Shown: positions 9,461 through 20,020 of the stretch, piece by piece
Layout of the letters: the number at the start of each line of letters is the position of its first letter
How positions within the stretch are numbered: position 1 is the first letter of the stretch
Source: Aphanomyces cochlioides
Lineage: Eukaryota > Oomycota > Saprolegniomycetes > Saprolegniales > Verrucalvaceae
Direction of reading: 5' to 3'
DNA length: 64,000 bases
Assembly: GCA_019828595.1 (NCBI GenBank)
Contig: JAHQRK010000005.1
Location: 2,294,001-2,358,000 of the forward strand
Made by a program: the position numbers and the translations under genes
The notes under the pieces: generated by a model
What the model was told of the DNA's origin: nothing
What the model saw: the letters and a program-made list of their open reading frames with translations, nothing else
The model's database searches: none

Positions 9461-9507
9461 GCACGGAGGACGCGGCACTCACTGCAGAGACTATGAAAGA
9501 AATATTA

Positions 9508-9679
9508 GTTATACATATCCTACCGAAATTTACAAAGTCATGCCGAGTGCTCTGACGTAGCGTCGTTTGGCGGCTAAGATGGATTAAATAAATATCCTTC
9601 CGACATCTTTTCCGCCAAACGACGCAAGCTCGGAGCGTTCGGCATGACTTTGTAAGATGTCGGTAGGATATGTATACAA
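9508..9679. repeat. Inverted repeat derived from the 3' end of the CSRNP-like gene
   Basis: Arms at about 9508-9573 and 9612-9679 are complementary over about 65 bases (TATACATATCCTACCGA ... AAGTCATGCCGA ... GCGTCGTTTGGCGG), separated by about 38 bases. The same stretch, less well conserved, forms the 3' end and downstream flank of the intact gene at 7246-7305. Each arm is therefore a copy of that gene's tail, arranged tail to tail. Confidence 0.75.
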
Positions 9680-9892
9680 CTAACATAATACCTTATTCGC
9701 GCTATCTACTCTCATCAAAGCCTCGTTGATCTTTCCTTCCAAAGACGCAGCGATCGTCAGGTCCGTGAGAAGAGCGAAATGAGATGTCCATTTACCTTCC
9801 ATTGTCCCTCTATTCCTACTTTGCAGCCTCAAGCACGCGTGGAAGTGACTCAAGACTACGAACACAGTGATCGTCACGACATTTAATCTGCA

Positions 9893-10996
9893 TTAATCCA
9901 TATCCTCGTCGTCATCGTCTTGGTCATCGTCTTCATCTTCATCACTGTCAATTTCAAGCCCTTCATAATCTTGTACGTCTTCGTCTTCGTCTTCATCACC
10001 GCCATCTTCGTTGTCCTCGCCCATGGCATCGTCGTCTGTGGGTTCGACAGGCTCAGGCTTTGCAACTGGCACAGGCTTGACGCCTTCATCTGTGAAGAGA
10101 ACGGCATCCAGCCGCTGCTTGGCGTAGTAAGTGTGGACAGCTTTCCGTGTCTCGACATGGAACACATGAACCATGCGGTCGAGGCCAACAGCGGCCATGT
10201 AGGGAAGCGAAGGATGGAGCGCAATGTCGCGAATAGACCCAACTGGCCCGTGATACCTTCCGAGATGCTTGAAATTTCGCAAGTCGAGAGCATTCACATT
10301 GCCTGCTGTGTCGCCAAAGAGCACACGGTTCTCGTGCACGACGAGCGATGTGATGGGATGTTCGCCAAAGGATGCTTCAGACACGGGCCGTCGCTTCGTC
10401 TTCGTGTCATAGATGCGGATTTGGTGGTAAGCCGTACCGACAGCAAGGTGGTGGCCGTCGTTTGCGGATGGGAGAAAGGCCATAGCCTTAACCCAGACTG
10501 GTACTCGCATGTCCAAGTTGTCATGGGGGACGTTTTTCGCTTTGAAGATAGCTTGCTGGGTCTCAAGATTCCACAGGTTCACATCTCGCTCTTTGCCGCC
10601 AATTGCAATTACATGCGAGCCAAATGGATCCACTCGGAGGGTTTGAATGTCCTGGCCGACGTCGAAGGATGGCGGATTGGGCTTCAAATGCAATGGATGT
10701 ACGACTTCGACACGGCCCGCTGTATTACAACGCACGATCGAGCCGTACTCTGAAATCACACCAAGGCCAACGGGACTGCCTTCTCGAGTAAAGCTCCACG
10801 GTGACGCACCGCCGTGGATGTCAAGGCAGTCGACGTGGCCATTCATACGCGCGACGACGACATCGTTGTCTGTCCAAGCCAAGTATCGCGCCGAAGTAGC
10901 TCGGCTCTGTGAGGATCCAGAGAGAAGCTCTGCAGTCGAAGCTTCCAAGGAGATGTTCTTGACAAGTCCAGTTTCGTCACCGACGATCACGCGCAT
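9893..10996 (-). CDS. WDR74: WD-repeat protein WDR74/Nsa1, 60S ribosome biogenesis
   Basis: Nucleolar seven-bladed WD40 protein needed for maturation of pre-60S particles. Single exon, 367 aa from the ATG at 10996; the TTG at 11011 is ignored. The diagnostic stretch is present: GGKERDVNLWNLE, then AKNVPHDNLDMRVPVWVKAM, then GTAYHQIRIYDTKTKRRP, which is typical of WDR74/Nsa1. A further blade contains HPITSLV...LFGDTAGNV. The last about 45 residues are almost entirely Asp/Glu, as in many ribosome-assembly factors. The upstream 110 bases hold several CCAAT/ATTGG boxes in AT-rich DNA. Confidence 0.9.
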   Translation of the reverse strand: MRVIVGDETGLVKNISLEASTAELLSGSSQSRATSARYLAWTDNDVVVARMNGHVDCLDIHGGASPWSFTREGSPVGLGVISEYGSIVRCNTAGRVEVVHPLHLKPNPPSFDVGQDIQTLRVDPFGSHVIAIGGKERDVNLWNLETQQAIFKAKNVPHDNLDMRVPVWVKAMAFLPSANDGHHLAVGTAYHQIRIYDTKTKRRPVSEASFGEHPITSLVVHENRVLFGDTAGNVNALDLRNFKHLGRYHGPVGSIRDIALHPSLPYMAAVGLDRMVHVFHVETRKAVHTYYAKQRLDAVLFTDEGVKPVPVAKPEPVEPTDDDAMGEDNEDGGDEDEDEDVQDYEGLEIDSDEDEDDDQDDDDEDMD

Positions 10997-11980
10997 GGCT
11001 TCAACCCGCAAAATGAAACCATTGGCTTTTGATTAATATGCCATTTGATTGGATAGTGGAGAAATACAATTTGATTGGTTAAAAATAAATTATTTTATCC
11101 AATCAAAATGAATGCCAATAAGTTAGTCTCATTATACAGGTTAACCTTAAAACAAGGTTATCATAAAAACAAAAGCCGCGTTTGAGAAGACTGCACTATG
11201 TTCGGCGATACAACCATGAGCTACTACATGCTTTAAAGCCGACGGGAATGGGACGACAGAATGGGCGCAGTGTGGAACAGCTTTTGAAAGCCTTTGCTTT
11301 CTGCACTACATACTTGCACATCATCTGCAAGGCGGGGGCAACTAAAAGACTGAAGTAGGCAACTATATTTCCATCGTAGATACAATGTGACGGACACAGT
11401 GCACGGCGACGAGTCGAAGTGTATTCCTGTCCTTGGCTGCGGTGAAATTTGCTTTCGCCTGTTGTCTTTCCTGGGTACTATAAAGAGCCAACAAAGACCG
11501 CCAAGGTTTTCGATGACGATCGATGGCTTCTCTCTGGAGACATTGGTGTCTGGCTGTTCTCTGAGCTTTCAGTACATCTCCTCGACGTTGATAAGAGGGC
11601 CATTCTTGCCAAAAACGCTTGTCAAGTTCACAAACAGTATAACCCGCATGACATAGCCTCTGGATAAGCTGAGCCAATGCATTAGCCTGCCTAGACTGGC
11701 CCTAGGCGGGGCTTAATCTATGTAGTCTGAAGAAGGGCATTTTCTAGGAGGTTCCAATCTTAATGGTCTGAGATTATGGTTTATGACGTGAACTTGGGAA
11801 CTGAATCTATAACCATCATTCCTCATTTAAGAATAAGAAAACTTTCTAAAATTGTGTCTTTTTTCTTTAAATGACTAAGATATGACAATCGTGCAATCCT
11901 GCCCAAATGCACTCGCTCGGAGAATGAGGATGAAAATGCCAAGATGGAAACGTCTCCGTCACGCGCATGTATTGAATCCA
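10997..11980. other. Intergenic, CCAAT-box promoter then no gene seen
   Basis: 11047-11105 carries ATTGG boxes at 11048 and 11074 and CCAAT at 11099 in AT-rich sequence upstream of WDR74. The rest (11160-11980) has only short open frames. The longest (11363-11677, minus, 104 aa) has no recognisable domain and no supported neighbours. No RNA gene was seen. Confidence 0.5.
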
Positions 11981-12724
11981 TTACATTGCCATGGATGCTT
12001 CAAGACGCCGCAGTTCCTCCAGTTCATCGGCATCTGCTTTTCCGGTCACTTTGACTTGCGAGACGGCATGTGTTGGAGCTTCAGGCAGATTCAACACGGC
12101 AGGGGAGACGGCTTGTGCAGGTTGTGGTCGTTGTGCGGCTGGTTGGGCTGGAGGACGGACAGCAGCGGGTGCGGCAACTGGAGTTGCATTTGCGAGTTCT
12201 TCTTCCATCGCAAGGTCTTCCAGCGCCGCCAATTCGCTCTCGAGTTCGTCGTCGTCGTACAATGTGTTGCCGATCGGTTGTGAGATCGCTTGGGCGATTT
12301 CATTTGCGGTGGCCATTTCTTCTTGGATATCGTCCATGATGTCGTCGACCGATTCGACATTCATCTGGCCATGGATGGCTTTCATCTGTTGCGTGCCCAC
12401 ACGCATGGCTTGGAACGTTGCCATGTTGACTTGGGTCGATTCGAGCGTCATGACTTGTGTTTCGAGTGTCATCCGTGCACCTTGTAATTTTTCAATCTCG
12501 GATTCGTACATCTTTTTGCGCTTCAGGCAGAAAATCGCGCCGCGTTTGTCTTTCGCTGCCGATTTCTTCTTGGCTTCTTCCAACTGGAGTTCAATCTTCT
12601 TTTCAATGTGCGATTCGCGCTTTTCGAGTGTGTCTAGTTGTTCCCTCAGCTTTCGGATCGTCTCTGCAGTGTCCGAAGGGCTCGTTCGCACAGGCGCCGG
12701 CGCTTTCCGTCCAAACAAGTTCAT
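11981..12724 (-). CDS. CHMP4: ESCRT-III subunit CHMP4/Snf7/Vps32
   Basis: Core filament-forming ESCRT-III subunit that drives membrane scission at endosomes, in cytokinesis and in repair. Single exon, 247 aa. The basic N-terminus (MNLFGRKAP) is followed by the Snf7 helical core: AETIRKLREQLDTLEKRESH, then KKIELQLEEAKKKSAAKDKR, the family stretch FCLKRKKMYESEIEKLQG, and the acidic helix MDDIQEEMATANEIAQAIS. A Pro/Ala-rich linker leads to a C-terminal helix (ADELEELRRLEASM), the region where CHMP4 proteins bind ALIX. Slightly longer than human CHMP4 because of the linker. Confidence 0.95.
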   Translation of the reverse strand: MNLFGRKAPAPVRTSPSDTAETIRKLREQLDTLEKRESHIEKKIELQLEEAKKKSAAKDKRGAIFCLKRKKMYESEIEKLQGARMTLETQVMTLESTQVNMATFQAMRVGTQQMKAIHGQMNVESVDDIMDDIQEEMATANEIAQAISQPIGNTLYDDDELESELAALEDLAMEEELANATPVAAPAAVRPPAQPAAQRPQPAQAVSPAVLNLPEAPTHAVSQVKVTGKADADELEELRRLEASMAM

Positions 12725-13729
12725 TCTCGCTTTCGTTGGAGAATCGAAGTGATAACCCCCAGCAGGTCATTTATTCCACGACATACATTCCCGCCTCGAA
12801 ATTCGACCGAACATACATTCTGTAACCCCCAAATAGGTTTTATTAATAAAACCTAAATGGAAAAGGACATGAGAAATTTTTTCAAAAATTAAGTTGCAAC
12901 CACAGTGTCCAACGCTCCGTGGCGTCGCCAGCTCTGTGGTTTTGCGCCGACAACGAGAATGCTAGCTCCACGCTATTGAGTAGAGTATTCAGACGCGTCC
13001 CCATGCGACGATCTGGTCGGCGTTGTGGTAGGCCTAGTGGTTTGCGAGCTGACGTAGTTCTTAGTTTTAACTCCTCAAAGTATTGCCAACTCACTGCTCT
13101 GCAGATATCAGAACCGTGGAGAGGTAGACACGCCAAGGGAAGACACAAAGGCAACCACTCCACCATCGTGAATTCACAGGTTTCAGTGGTAGCGGGGTAC
13201 GATTTGGCTGGGGGGGTCAACCAAATTGGCGGGGAAAGTGACCTCTAGACAGTATTGATGAAACTCAAAATTTAGCTGCAGTACCTCTGACACAATGCAC
13301 TCTTTAGGGACATGGCGGTGTATTCATAGCGGATGGTTGTGAGAACTGAATCGCCAGATCATTCCAGACTCGTTGATCGACCACGTTGTGCACCTGTTGC
13401 TCACCCTTGTCAATCTTTTATCGCGCGCTGCACTAGAACTCCTCAAATTTGGGATCACTGCCCCCAACACACAACTTACGGTGGAGAAACCAACGCACCA
13501 AACGCATCGTGTGGAGGCAGGCAGGTAACTCTTGGAAGCTCTTGTGATCTCACTGGGAAAGCTTCGACGTGTCCAACAGTCCTAGAAAAGACGCGTTTTA
13601 TTCATCTCCTGCTTTGTTGTTTCGAAAAAATCGTACCTACAACGTACAATACGGTTGTACATACTGTTTACGTACGTGTTCGTACATTGAATGTACTTTG
13701 ATCATTTCCATCGAACCTGAGTCGGTGGC
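12725..13729. other. Intergenic about 1.0 kb, no gene seen
   Basis: Contains two similar blocks (ATAACCCCCA...ACATACATTC and GTAACCCCCAAATAGG) at about 12753-12835. Near the RABL6-like start there is a GTAC-rich stretch (13632-13696, at least six GTAC in 65 bases). Open frames are short and unrecognised. No TATCCGG or strong CCAAT cluster was seen near 13730. Confidence 0.5.
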
Positions 13730-16700
13730 ATGGGCAACGAAGCAAGTCGCGCCGCGGATGCAACGCCGCCGCACAGTGCGCCGATGGGATCGATCCGGCG
13801 CATGGATAAAGTTATCCGGAAGAAGGTACGCGGTGAAATCACCTACAACATGAAGGTGGTCATTCGAGGCGAGCGTGGGACTGGGAAAACATCGCTTTTG
13901 GCGCGTCTTCAAGGACAGCCGATTCCACTCGAGCACGAGCCGACGCGGGAAATCCAAACCGCCACAATCCAATGGAGCATGAGAAATTCAGAAGAAAGTG
14001 TCAAATGCGAAGTCTGGGACGTTGTCGACGTGGGGATTCCCGCTGGTGATGTTGAAGCTACGGATCCAGATACGCTTGGACAACATCATGTAGCGCTCGT
14101 CGATGCACAAAACGTCGATGTGTATCAAAACGCGCACTGTGCTATCTTCCTCATGGATGTATCCAAATACTCGACGCTCGAATACGTAAAGCACCAGCTC
14201 GATCTTGTACCAGTGCATATTCCAACGCTTGTCATTGGTACATTTCGCGATCTTCGACGAGGTGACGTTCCGCTCAAGCGCGCAATTTTCAAAGAAGACG
14301 TCCAGAGTCTGTTGTACGGCAGTCCCAAGGACCACAAAAACCCGTCGTTTCGACGTCCAGTTGAACAGCACTATTTTGAAGCGTCCATGACCAATTGCTA
14401 CGGCCTCAAGTCTCTCCACACGTACTTGAGTATTCCTTTCCTGCATCTCAAGGTCGCGACTGTCAAGCAACAGCTTCGACTCGTTGAAACTGAGCTAGCG
14501 AATGCCAAATTGGACGTCGACGCCACGATTGCCGGTCAAAAGTACAGCCATTTCGTCAACAAGATTGCCGGCGCGGACATTCGCACGGGGCGGCGATTAC
14601 GAACTAGCAATTCAACTGCAACCGAGTCATCAACGCCTTTGAATCCCCAAGACGATGATGGCAAAGAAGATGTTGTCTCAGTGGTAAAACCGCCAACAGA
14701 GCAGCCAACGCCACCGCAACCCGTGCCTCCAGTACATGTCAAACAGGAAATTGTCATGGAAGAAGACGACGACGTCGAAGATTTACCAGAGCGAGGTCAT
14801 GTCCTCGAAGAAGCGGCCGAAGAACCCAGCCCATTGCGCATTGAACACGTCAAAGTCGCAGTGCCGCCCGTGGTAGATCAACCCAAAGCAGCAGCGATTA
14901 CCACTGCCTCTACTCCTGCGCCTGCCTCTGGAAAATCAAAGTCTGTCGCGGCGAAACAAGTCAAGGAGGAAGTTCCACCGCCGCGACGGTCTTGGGACAA
15001 GAATGAAACCCTCGAGGATTTCACCGTCAAGACTGACATTGACAAGTTTTACTCGGACGATGAGAGCTCTCCTGACGAAGATCAGGTAAAGAAAGAAAGA
15101 GGAAACGCATTTCATGAATCCTCATGGCGTAGGATGTCATCGTCCGACGAGATATCGGCACGCGTTTGTACCGCAAGCAAGATTTCCTCTACAGTGATTC
15201 CTCGGAAGATGAAAAGCAAGTACGGCGGACACAAGTCGCGACAAAAACAAAGACGACTGCGGCTTCCAAGAAGGCTACAAAGTCGACTGCAGTGGCTGCT
15301 GGAGGGAACAAAGCAAAACGCACAGCGCCAACTAGAGCTGCTGTTGCTGACTCGTCTGACGATGAAGAGACTACGACTCAACCAAACCAACCTGTTCCCA
15401 CGGCAGCAAAAGCACCCAAGGCGACAGCATCGACCGCCCAAAGCGGCGCCAAAGACAATACAACGGCAGGGAAGAAGACAGTGCGCGAAGCTTCACCGCG
15501 TCCAAAGGCAGCCCCAGTTCAAACGTCACCGCCAGCATCGTCCAAGAAGTCTGACGTTGACGAGGAAGAGGAGGACGATGCGATTGTCGTGGTCAAGAAA
15601 CCTCAAGAGGAAGACGCAACCAAGCTCAAGGCTGCGGCATCTCCACAAGACGATTCCGACGACGAGAAACCTGCCGCGAAGGAAGTCGCATCAGTCAAAC
15701 TTGCTGGTCCAGCAGCTCCTGCCGCTTCACTTCCAGCGCATGGCCGTGTGGAGAAGAAGGAAGTGTCTGGTCATGGTGATTCGCAGCCACTTGACGATGA
15801 TGCGAACGATGTCAAATCAAACGCAGCGCAAGAGAGCACAACTGTAAAGACAACTGCGCCTCCGGCTGCGACTCAAGTCGTTCGGTCGGATGAATTGAGT
15901 GACGAGGAGTTTATTCCACAGTCGGACGTTGTCTTCAGTGATCAAGACGATGATAAGTCGACGGAACAAGCCCCGACCCGTCCCTTTGCGACGCCGCCGT
16001 CAGAGATGACACCTAAGGAAACACAAGGGAAGGCGGCTCGAGCTCCCTCACAAGTTGTCCAGTCGAACGATTCAAGCGACGACGAGTATGTTCCACCGTC
16101 TGAAGTTGTTTTCAGCGACCACGATGACGATGAAGACGATCAACCAGCAGTGCAAGCAGCAAGATCGACGGTGACAGCGCCTGTAGCAGAGGAGACAACG
16201 CGTGCTCCAGCTTCCGCTCAAGCTGCAGCGTCGCATGAATCGAGTGACGGCGAGTTTGTGGCTGCGTCTGGTGTTGTTTTCAGCGACGATGACGAAGACA
16301 TTTCACAAGCAAAAGCGCCGACAAGACCTTCTCCACCTGAGTCGTCATCCTCAAAGGCCAATGTTGAAGATGACAACGGTGACGATGAGACTCCCCAACC
16401 AACGTTTTCGTCACAAGTCGAGCCTGTTGTCAAGAAATCCGTTCAAGCAGACGACGATGACGAAGAAGACGATGACGAAATCCCGTTGCCACCGTCATTG
16501 TCAATCACTGCAACAGCTAGTAGAGCAAGCAAGACAGTCTTGTCGCCACAAGAACCTACAAATGCAACAGCGATGCCGTCTCTCACAGTCGTCAATGTCT
16601 CGTCCAAGAAGAAACCAAACAGGACGATGGCCATGCTTCACTCGGACAGCGACGACGATGACAACGATGACCACAAGATGACTGTCTCGGACGTCGCAAG

Positions 16701-17139
16701 ACGAAAACCTGCCGCGAAACCAGTCGAAAACCCAGTCGTCGCTCCAAGAAACAGCGGCGGCGATCCCAACGACTTTGTCGTGCCGGCACAGGGTGGCTTT
16801 TGGAGTGATGAAGACGATCACGACGACGACGATGGCAAACCAAGCTCCATCTCTACGAAACGCACATCCACACCAGCGCCTCCGCCCTTGGTGTCGTCGA
16901 CTCGTGCAGTCCAAGAACGAGCTCCAGTGGCCATGAATAGAGATATCCTCGCCGCGATCGAGGAAGCAAAACGCGCCGCGCTGGAAATGCTCGGCCAGCC
17001 AACGACAGTCGTCGTTTCCACACCTCCTCCATCCATGTCGGTCGATGCACCAAAGAAGACGAAGAAGAAATCGTCGACTAAGAAGAAGAGCTCCAAGGCG
17101 ACGCGGATGCAAGTGTTAGATAGCGACGACGACGATTAG
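13730..17139 (+). CDS. RABL6: RABL6-like GTPase (Parf/RBEL1) with long acidic tail
   Basis: Two exons (13730-15085, 15133-17139) with a 47-base intron, giving about 1,120 aa. Residues about 35-250 are the Rab-like GTPase domain: YNMKVVIRGERGTGKTS (P-loop about 47-54), then EVWDVVD (G3 region with W-D), then VYQNAHCAIFLMDVSK and VIGTFRDL (G4 has T-F-R-D in place of N-K-x-D, as in RABL6 with N-Y-R-D). The family motif ASMTNCYGLKSLH...IPFL follows. The start MGNEAS could be N-myristoylated. The remaining 800 residues are low complexity, rich in D, E, S, P, K. They hold three diverged repeats of the form SDEEFIPQSDVVFSDQDDD and a Lys-rich C-terminus. Human RABL6 is 729 aa, so the tail here is longer. 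Confidence 0.88.
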
Positions 17140-17196
17140 ATCACCATGAGCTAAAGATAGAACACCTTGTTTCCATTCTTCCCCATTTGGCAAGCC

Positions 17197-18422
17197 ATGC
17201 TCCGCCGCCGCTTCCTCCAGCTCCAGCTCCTACTCGTCGTGTTTCCATGGGCCACACGGAGCGATGCACCGACGGCACAGACGTGCTGCGCGACTTGCTT
17301 GGCTCAGCCGAATGTCGGAGCGGCCGACGCCGTGGATTTCACAGCATGCTCCGCCGCGCAAACTACCTGCTGCTTTGATCAAACGTGCTCCCCCGCGTCA
17401 TTCGGCACGCCGACGTTTGATCTGACGCTCGTGTCGTTCGTCGGGACGTCCATGGTCTTTCCAAGCGGCAATTGGTTGCGTCTGCAATGGCCTGCCGCAA
17501 CGGACGTCAAGTACATCGCGCTCAAGACGAACCAGCCCAAGCTGAGCCAAGTGACGAACGCGAGCGTCAGCGCCACGGCCAAAGACACGACGTTCTTCAT
17601 CTGCCCGACGATAGAAGGGACGTTATACCTCCGTGGATTCGCCGCCGGTGGATGCACTGCGTCGAAAGAACTCAACATTACCGTAAGCAGACTGTCCGAA
17701 AGATCTCAACCGCTCATTTTGTAGATCTCACCTGGGAATCGAACGAATGCATGCTCGGACAGCTCCTTGCCGACACTGCCGCCAGCTTCCTTGACAGATT
17801 CAGACTGCGATCCTGTCCGTGGCGCCATCGTGAGTACGTCGTCCTCGCTATGAAGAGCTGCGACTAACTCATGGCGGCTAGATGGCATCTGTACGTGCTT
17901 GGAAGACTATGCAGGACCGCCGCAGTGCCTGAGTAATTCGGTGTGGAGACGATGGGGTCAAATCGTCACGTATATCGCGGGTGGCGTAAGTTTCCGCCGA
18001 GAAATGCAACCTCATGCAGCGCATTCTTGTAGCTCTCGGCGCTGACGGCCATGTTTGGATTGTACCGGTTCTACAAGATGCGTAAAGCGAAACAAGAGCG
18101 CCTGGAGATGGAGCAGCATCGACTCGACAATGGCGACGGCCACATTCATGACACGCCTCAATATACAACATGGAACAAGCCCATGGACACGCCACCGCTG
18201 CTCCCGCCACAGTCACAGGCATCACTTCGTTCCAAGAAGGATGACGACTCCGTGTTGAAAGCCAAATTGGCTCCTATTCCCAGGCGTGACACGAGAATGG
18301 AATCGGAAGAAGTTGTCATCCTCGCCAGTCCAAAGAGCACTGCACCGTGGAATACCATGGTCCATCGAGGTGTGGTAGAGGACGACGACAATGAGGGCGG
18401 GGCGCAAGAGTACACGTTGTAA
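17197..18422 (+). CDS. Type I transmembrane secreted-type protein with EGF-like segment
   Basis: Unrecognised family. From ATG 17197: signal peptide (LQLQLLLVVFPWATRSDA), a Cys-rich block (TCCATCLAQP...CSAAQTTCCFDQTC), then a beta-rich region without Cys. Exon 2 starts at 17725 after an intron with GTAAGC..TTGTAG. Exon 3 (from 17882) encodes GICTCLEDYAGPPQC, which looks like the second half of an EGF module. Exon 4 (from about 18034) gives a transmembrane helix (LSALTAMFGLYRFY) and a cytoplasmic tail rich in charged residues. The junction between exons 2 and 3 is uncertain: the obvious donor GTGAGT is out of phase, while a weaker GTGGCG donor restores the frame. Ends just before the convergent VDAC gene, about 14 bases between stops. 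Confidence 0.65.
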
Positions 18423-18436
18423 CAAGCTGGTTAGAC

Positions 18437-19273
18437 TTAACCAAGAGTAATACCGAAACCAAACTTGTGGGCATCGCCTTCAAAGTTCTTGACATCAACT
18501 TGAGCCGAGGTGGTCAACGACACGAAAGGACGCAACTTTTGGATCGAGGCAAGGGACAAAATGCCTTCCGAGTCGATCTTGGCAAGGTAGGTAGTGTCCT
18601 TGTCAGCCTTGTAGCGGCCACCAACCGTCAAGGTGTTGCCACCAGTCTTGGAGTCAAAGTCATACACGGCAGCGTATGTGACATCTTGGCTTGGGGTGTG
18701 CACGAACGACGTAACGAGGTTCTTGCACAACTTCTTGGCCACAATCGAGGCTTCGAAGTCGGAGTCCTTGTAGCCCAAAGCACCACCGTAGTCGGAGACA
18801 GCTTGCTTTTCCAACGAGAAGGAAGTGGTACCACCGAGGATAAAGTTTTCGTAGTGGAAGACACCGTTTTGGGTGACGTTGCTGCCGGCGGCATCAATGG
18901 TGGTGTGGGCGGTGAAGGCATCTTGCACATACTTCAATTCGACCGTGCCGACTTGCTTGGCGTTCTTGCCACCATCTTCAAACTTGAAACCCAACTTGAG
19001 GTTGTCAATGATAGCGTTGGCAATGTCAGCTTCGGCGATCAAGCGGCCTTGGGTCGTCACTTGGAGCTTGCTGACGTTCAAACCGCTCGAGTGGTTGAAG
19101 GCAGCGCCGAGCTTGGCAAGGATCGACTTGTTGGCAGCCAAAGAACCCTCCGTGGTGAAAGTCACACCGTTGGCAGACTTGGTCTTGACCTTCAACTTGC
19201 GGCTAAAGTCATAGTCGTCCGTGATCGTGTCGTTGGCCTTTTTGCCAATGTCTTTGTACAATGTCGCGGGCAT
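18437..19273 (-). CDS. VDAC: Mitochondrial outer membrane porin VDAC
   Basis: Voltage-dependent anion channel, the metabolite pore of the mitochondrial outer membrane. Single exon, 278 aa from ATG 19273 (MPATLYKDIGKKANDTITDD), the usual VDAC length; the longer upstream frame is not used. Features are the N-terminal amphipathic helix (YKDIGKKAND), alternating beta-strand pattern throughout (for example FSRKLKVKTKSANGVTFTTE), and the C-terminal strand ending KFGFGITLG. Codon use is strongly biased to a few codons, as in citrate synthase, fitting high expression. CCAAT boxes lie upstream at 19357, 19470 and 19500 in AT-rich DNA. Confidence 0.92.
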   Translation of the reverse strand: MPATLYKDIGKKANDTITDDYDFSRKLKVKTKSANGVTFTTEGSLAANKSILAKLGAAFNHSSGLNVSKLQVTTQGRLIAEADIANAIIDNLKLGFKFEDGGKNAKQVGTVELKYVQDAFTAHTTIDAAGSNVTQNGVFHYENFILGGTTSFSLEKQAVSDYGGALGYKDSDFEASIVAKKLCKNLVTSFVHTPSQDVTYAAVYDFDSKTGGNTLTVGGRYKADKDTTYLAKIDSEGILSLASIQKLRPFVSLTTSAQVDVKNFEGDAHKFGFGITLG

Positions 19274-20020
19274 CTTGGACTTGTGCGGTCGGAGGGAAAT
19301 TTGCAAATGACTCCCTCTCGAATCGCCACAACACATTTGGATTTGTTTTCTTTCAGCCAATCAATTTTGAGAATTTTGATACATAATTTGAATATTCTGA
19401 TTTTTATTTTATAACTGGATTAAAGTATAATTTGACAATTTGATATCACAGTTTGGAATTTAAAACTAGCCAATCAAAAAATTCGAAAATTTATTTCAGC
19501 CAATCAAATTTTATTGCGTCATCCATTGAATCTTCATGTCGATGGAGAAAAAGGATGAGGAAGGATTGGGGAAGAGGGAAGTGTCCATCTGCTTGAACTT
19601 GGATAGAAGCGCGGCGACGACGTCGTTCTTGACGTTCTCTGTCTTCCTCTGAGTCCTCTCTGGATGTTGCGATAGGTCTCTCGTTTGACTCTGTGCGATT
19701 GTTCAAGATGCAGCCGAACTCGCTCCAACGAGAAAGTACAGCCCGAGAAATCATTGACACTGAAATCCGCGCGCATCCTGGACAACCTTGGATGTGAAAT
19801 TACTCGCATGAGGAGCTCCTTGACTCCATCCATCGTAGGACAACGTCATGGATAGCGACGAAGAGACGCACATTGACGAGCCATAGACAAGGCATTGTCG
19901 ATAAGGAAACGCGTGCTGGTCGCAGGCATAAATACGCACGACGTGTCAATCAAAAGACATGATGGGGAAAACAGGAAAGGTTTGATTGATTCTCTATGGA
20001 GGAAGGCAACGAAATGGATT
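19274..20020. other. VDAC promoter region plus an uncertain minus-strand frame
   Basis: 19357-19504 carries three CCAAT boxes in AT-rich sequence, read as the VDAC promoter. Upstream, a minus-strand frame from ATG 19833 to 19534 (MDGVKELLMRVISHPRLSRM..., 99 aa) overlaps another frame that is Arg/Glu-rich. Neither is recognised, and I cannot support a gene. Confidence 0.4.

Larger units (their letters stand above)
8311..9892. other. Duplicated, gene-poor stretch
   Basis: No convincing gene was found. Short open frames exist on both strands (for example 8454-8759 minus) but none resembles a family or joins through clean splice sites. Two TATCCGG motifs lie at 9078-9084 and 9106-9112 with no supported start nearby, possibly marking a lost gene. 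The region 9160-9480 is a diverged copy of about 6800-7190. Confidence 0.5.

Noticed and set aside
9920..10753. Plus-strand open frame of 277 codons
   Set aside because: Antisense of WDR74; begins opposite its acidic tail and has no domain.
13813..13819. TATCCGG near the RABL6-like start as a promoter element
   Set aside because: It lies inside the coding region (V-I-R-K), downstream of the start, so it is probably coincidental.
15086..15847. Continuation of the RABL6-like frame past 15085
   Set aside because: The protein becomes an unrelated basic sequence. The GTAAAG..GCGTAG intron at 15086-15132 leads into the acidic tail in the other frame, which is the better model.
18467..19414. Plus-strand open frame of 315 codons
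   Set aside because: Antisense of the VDAC gene; the same effect of biased codons.
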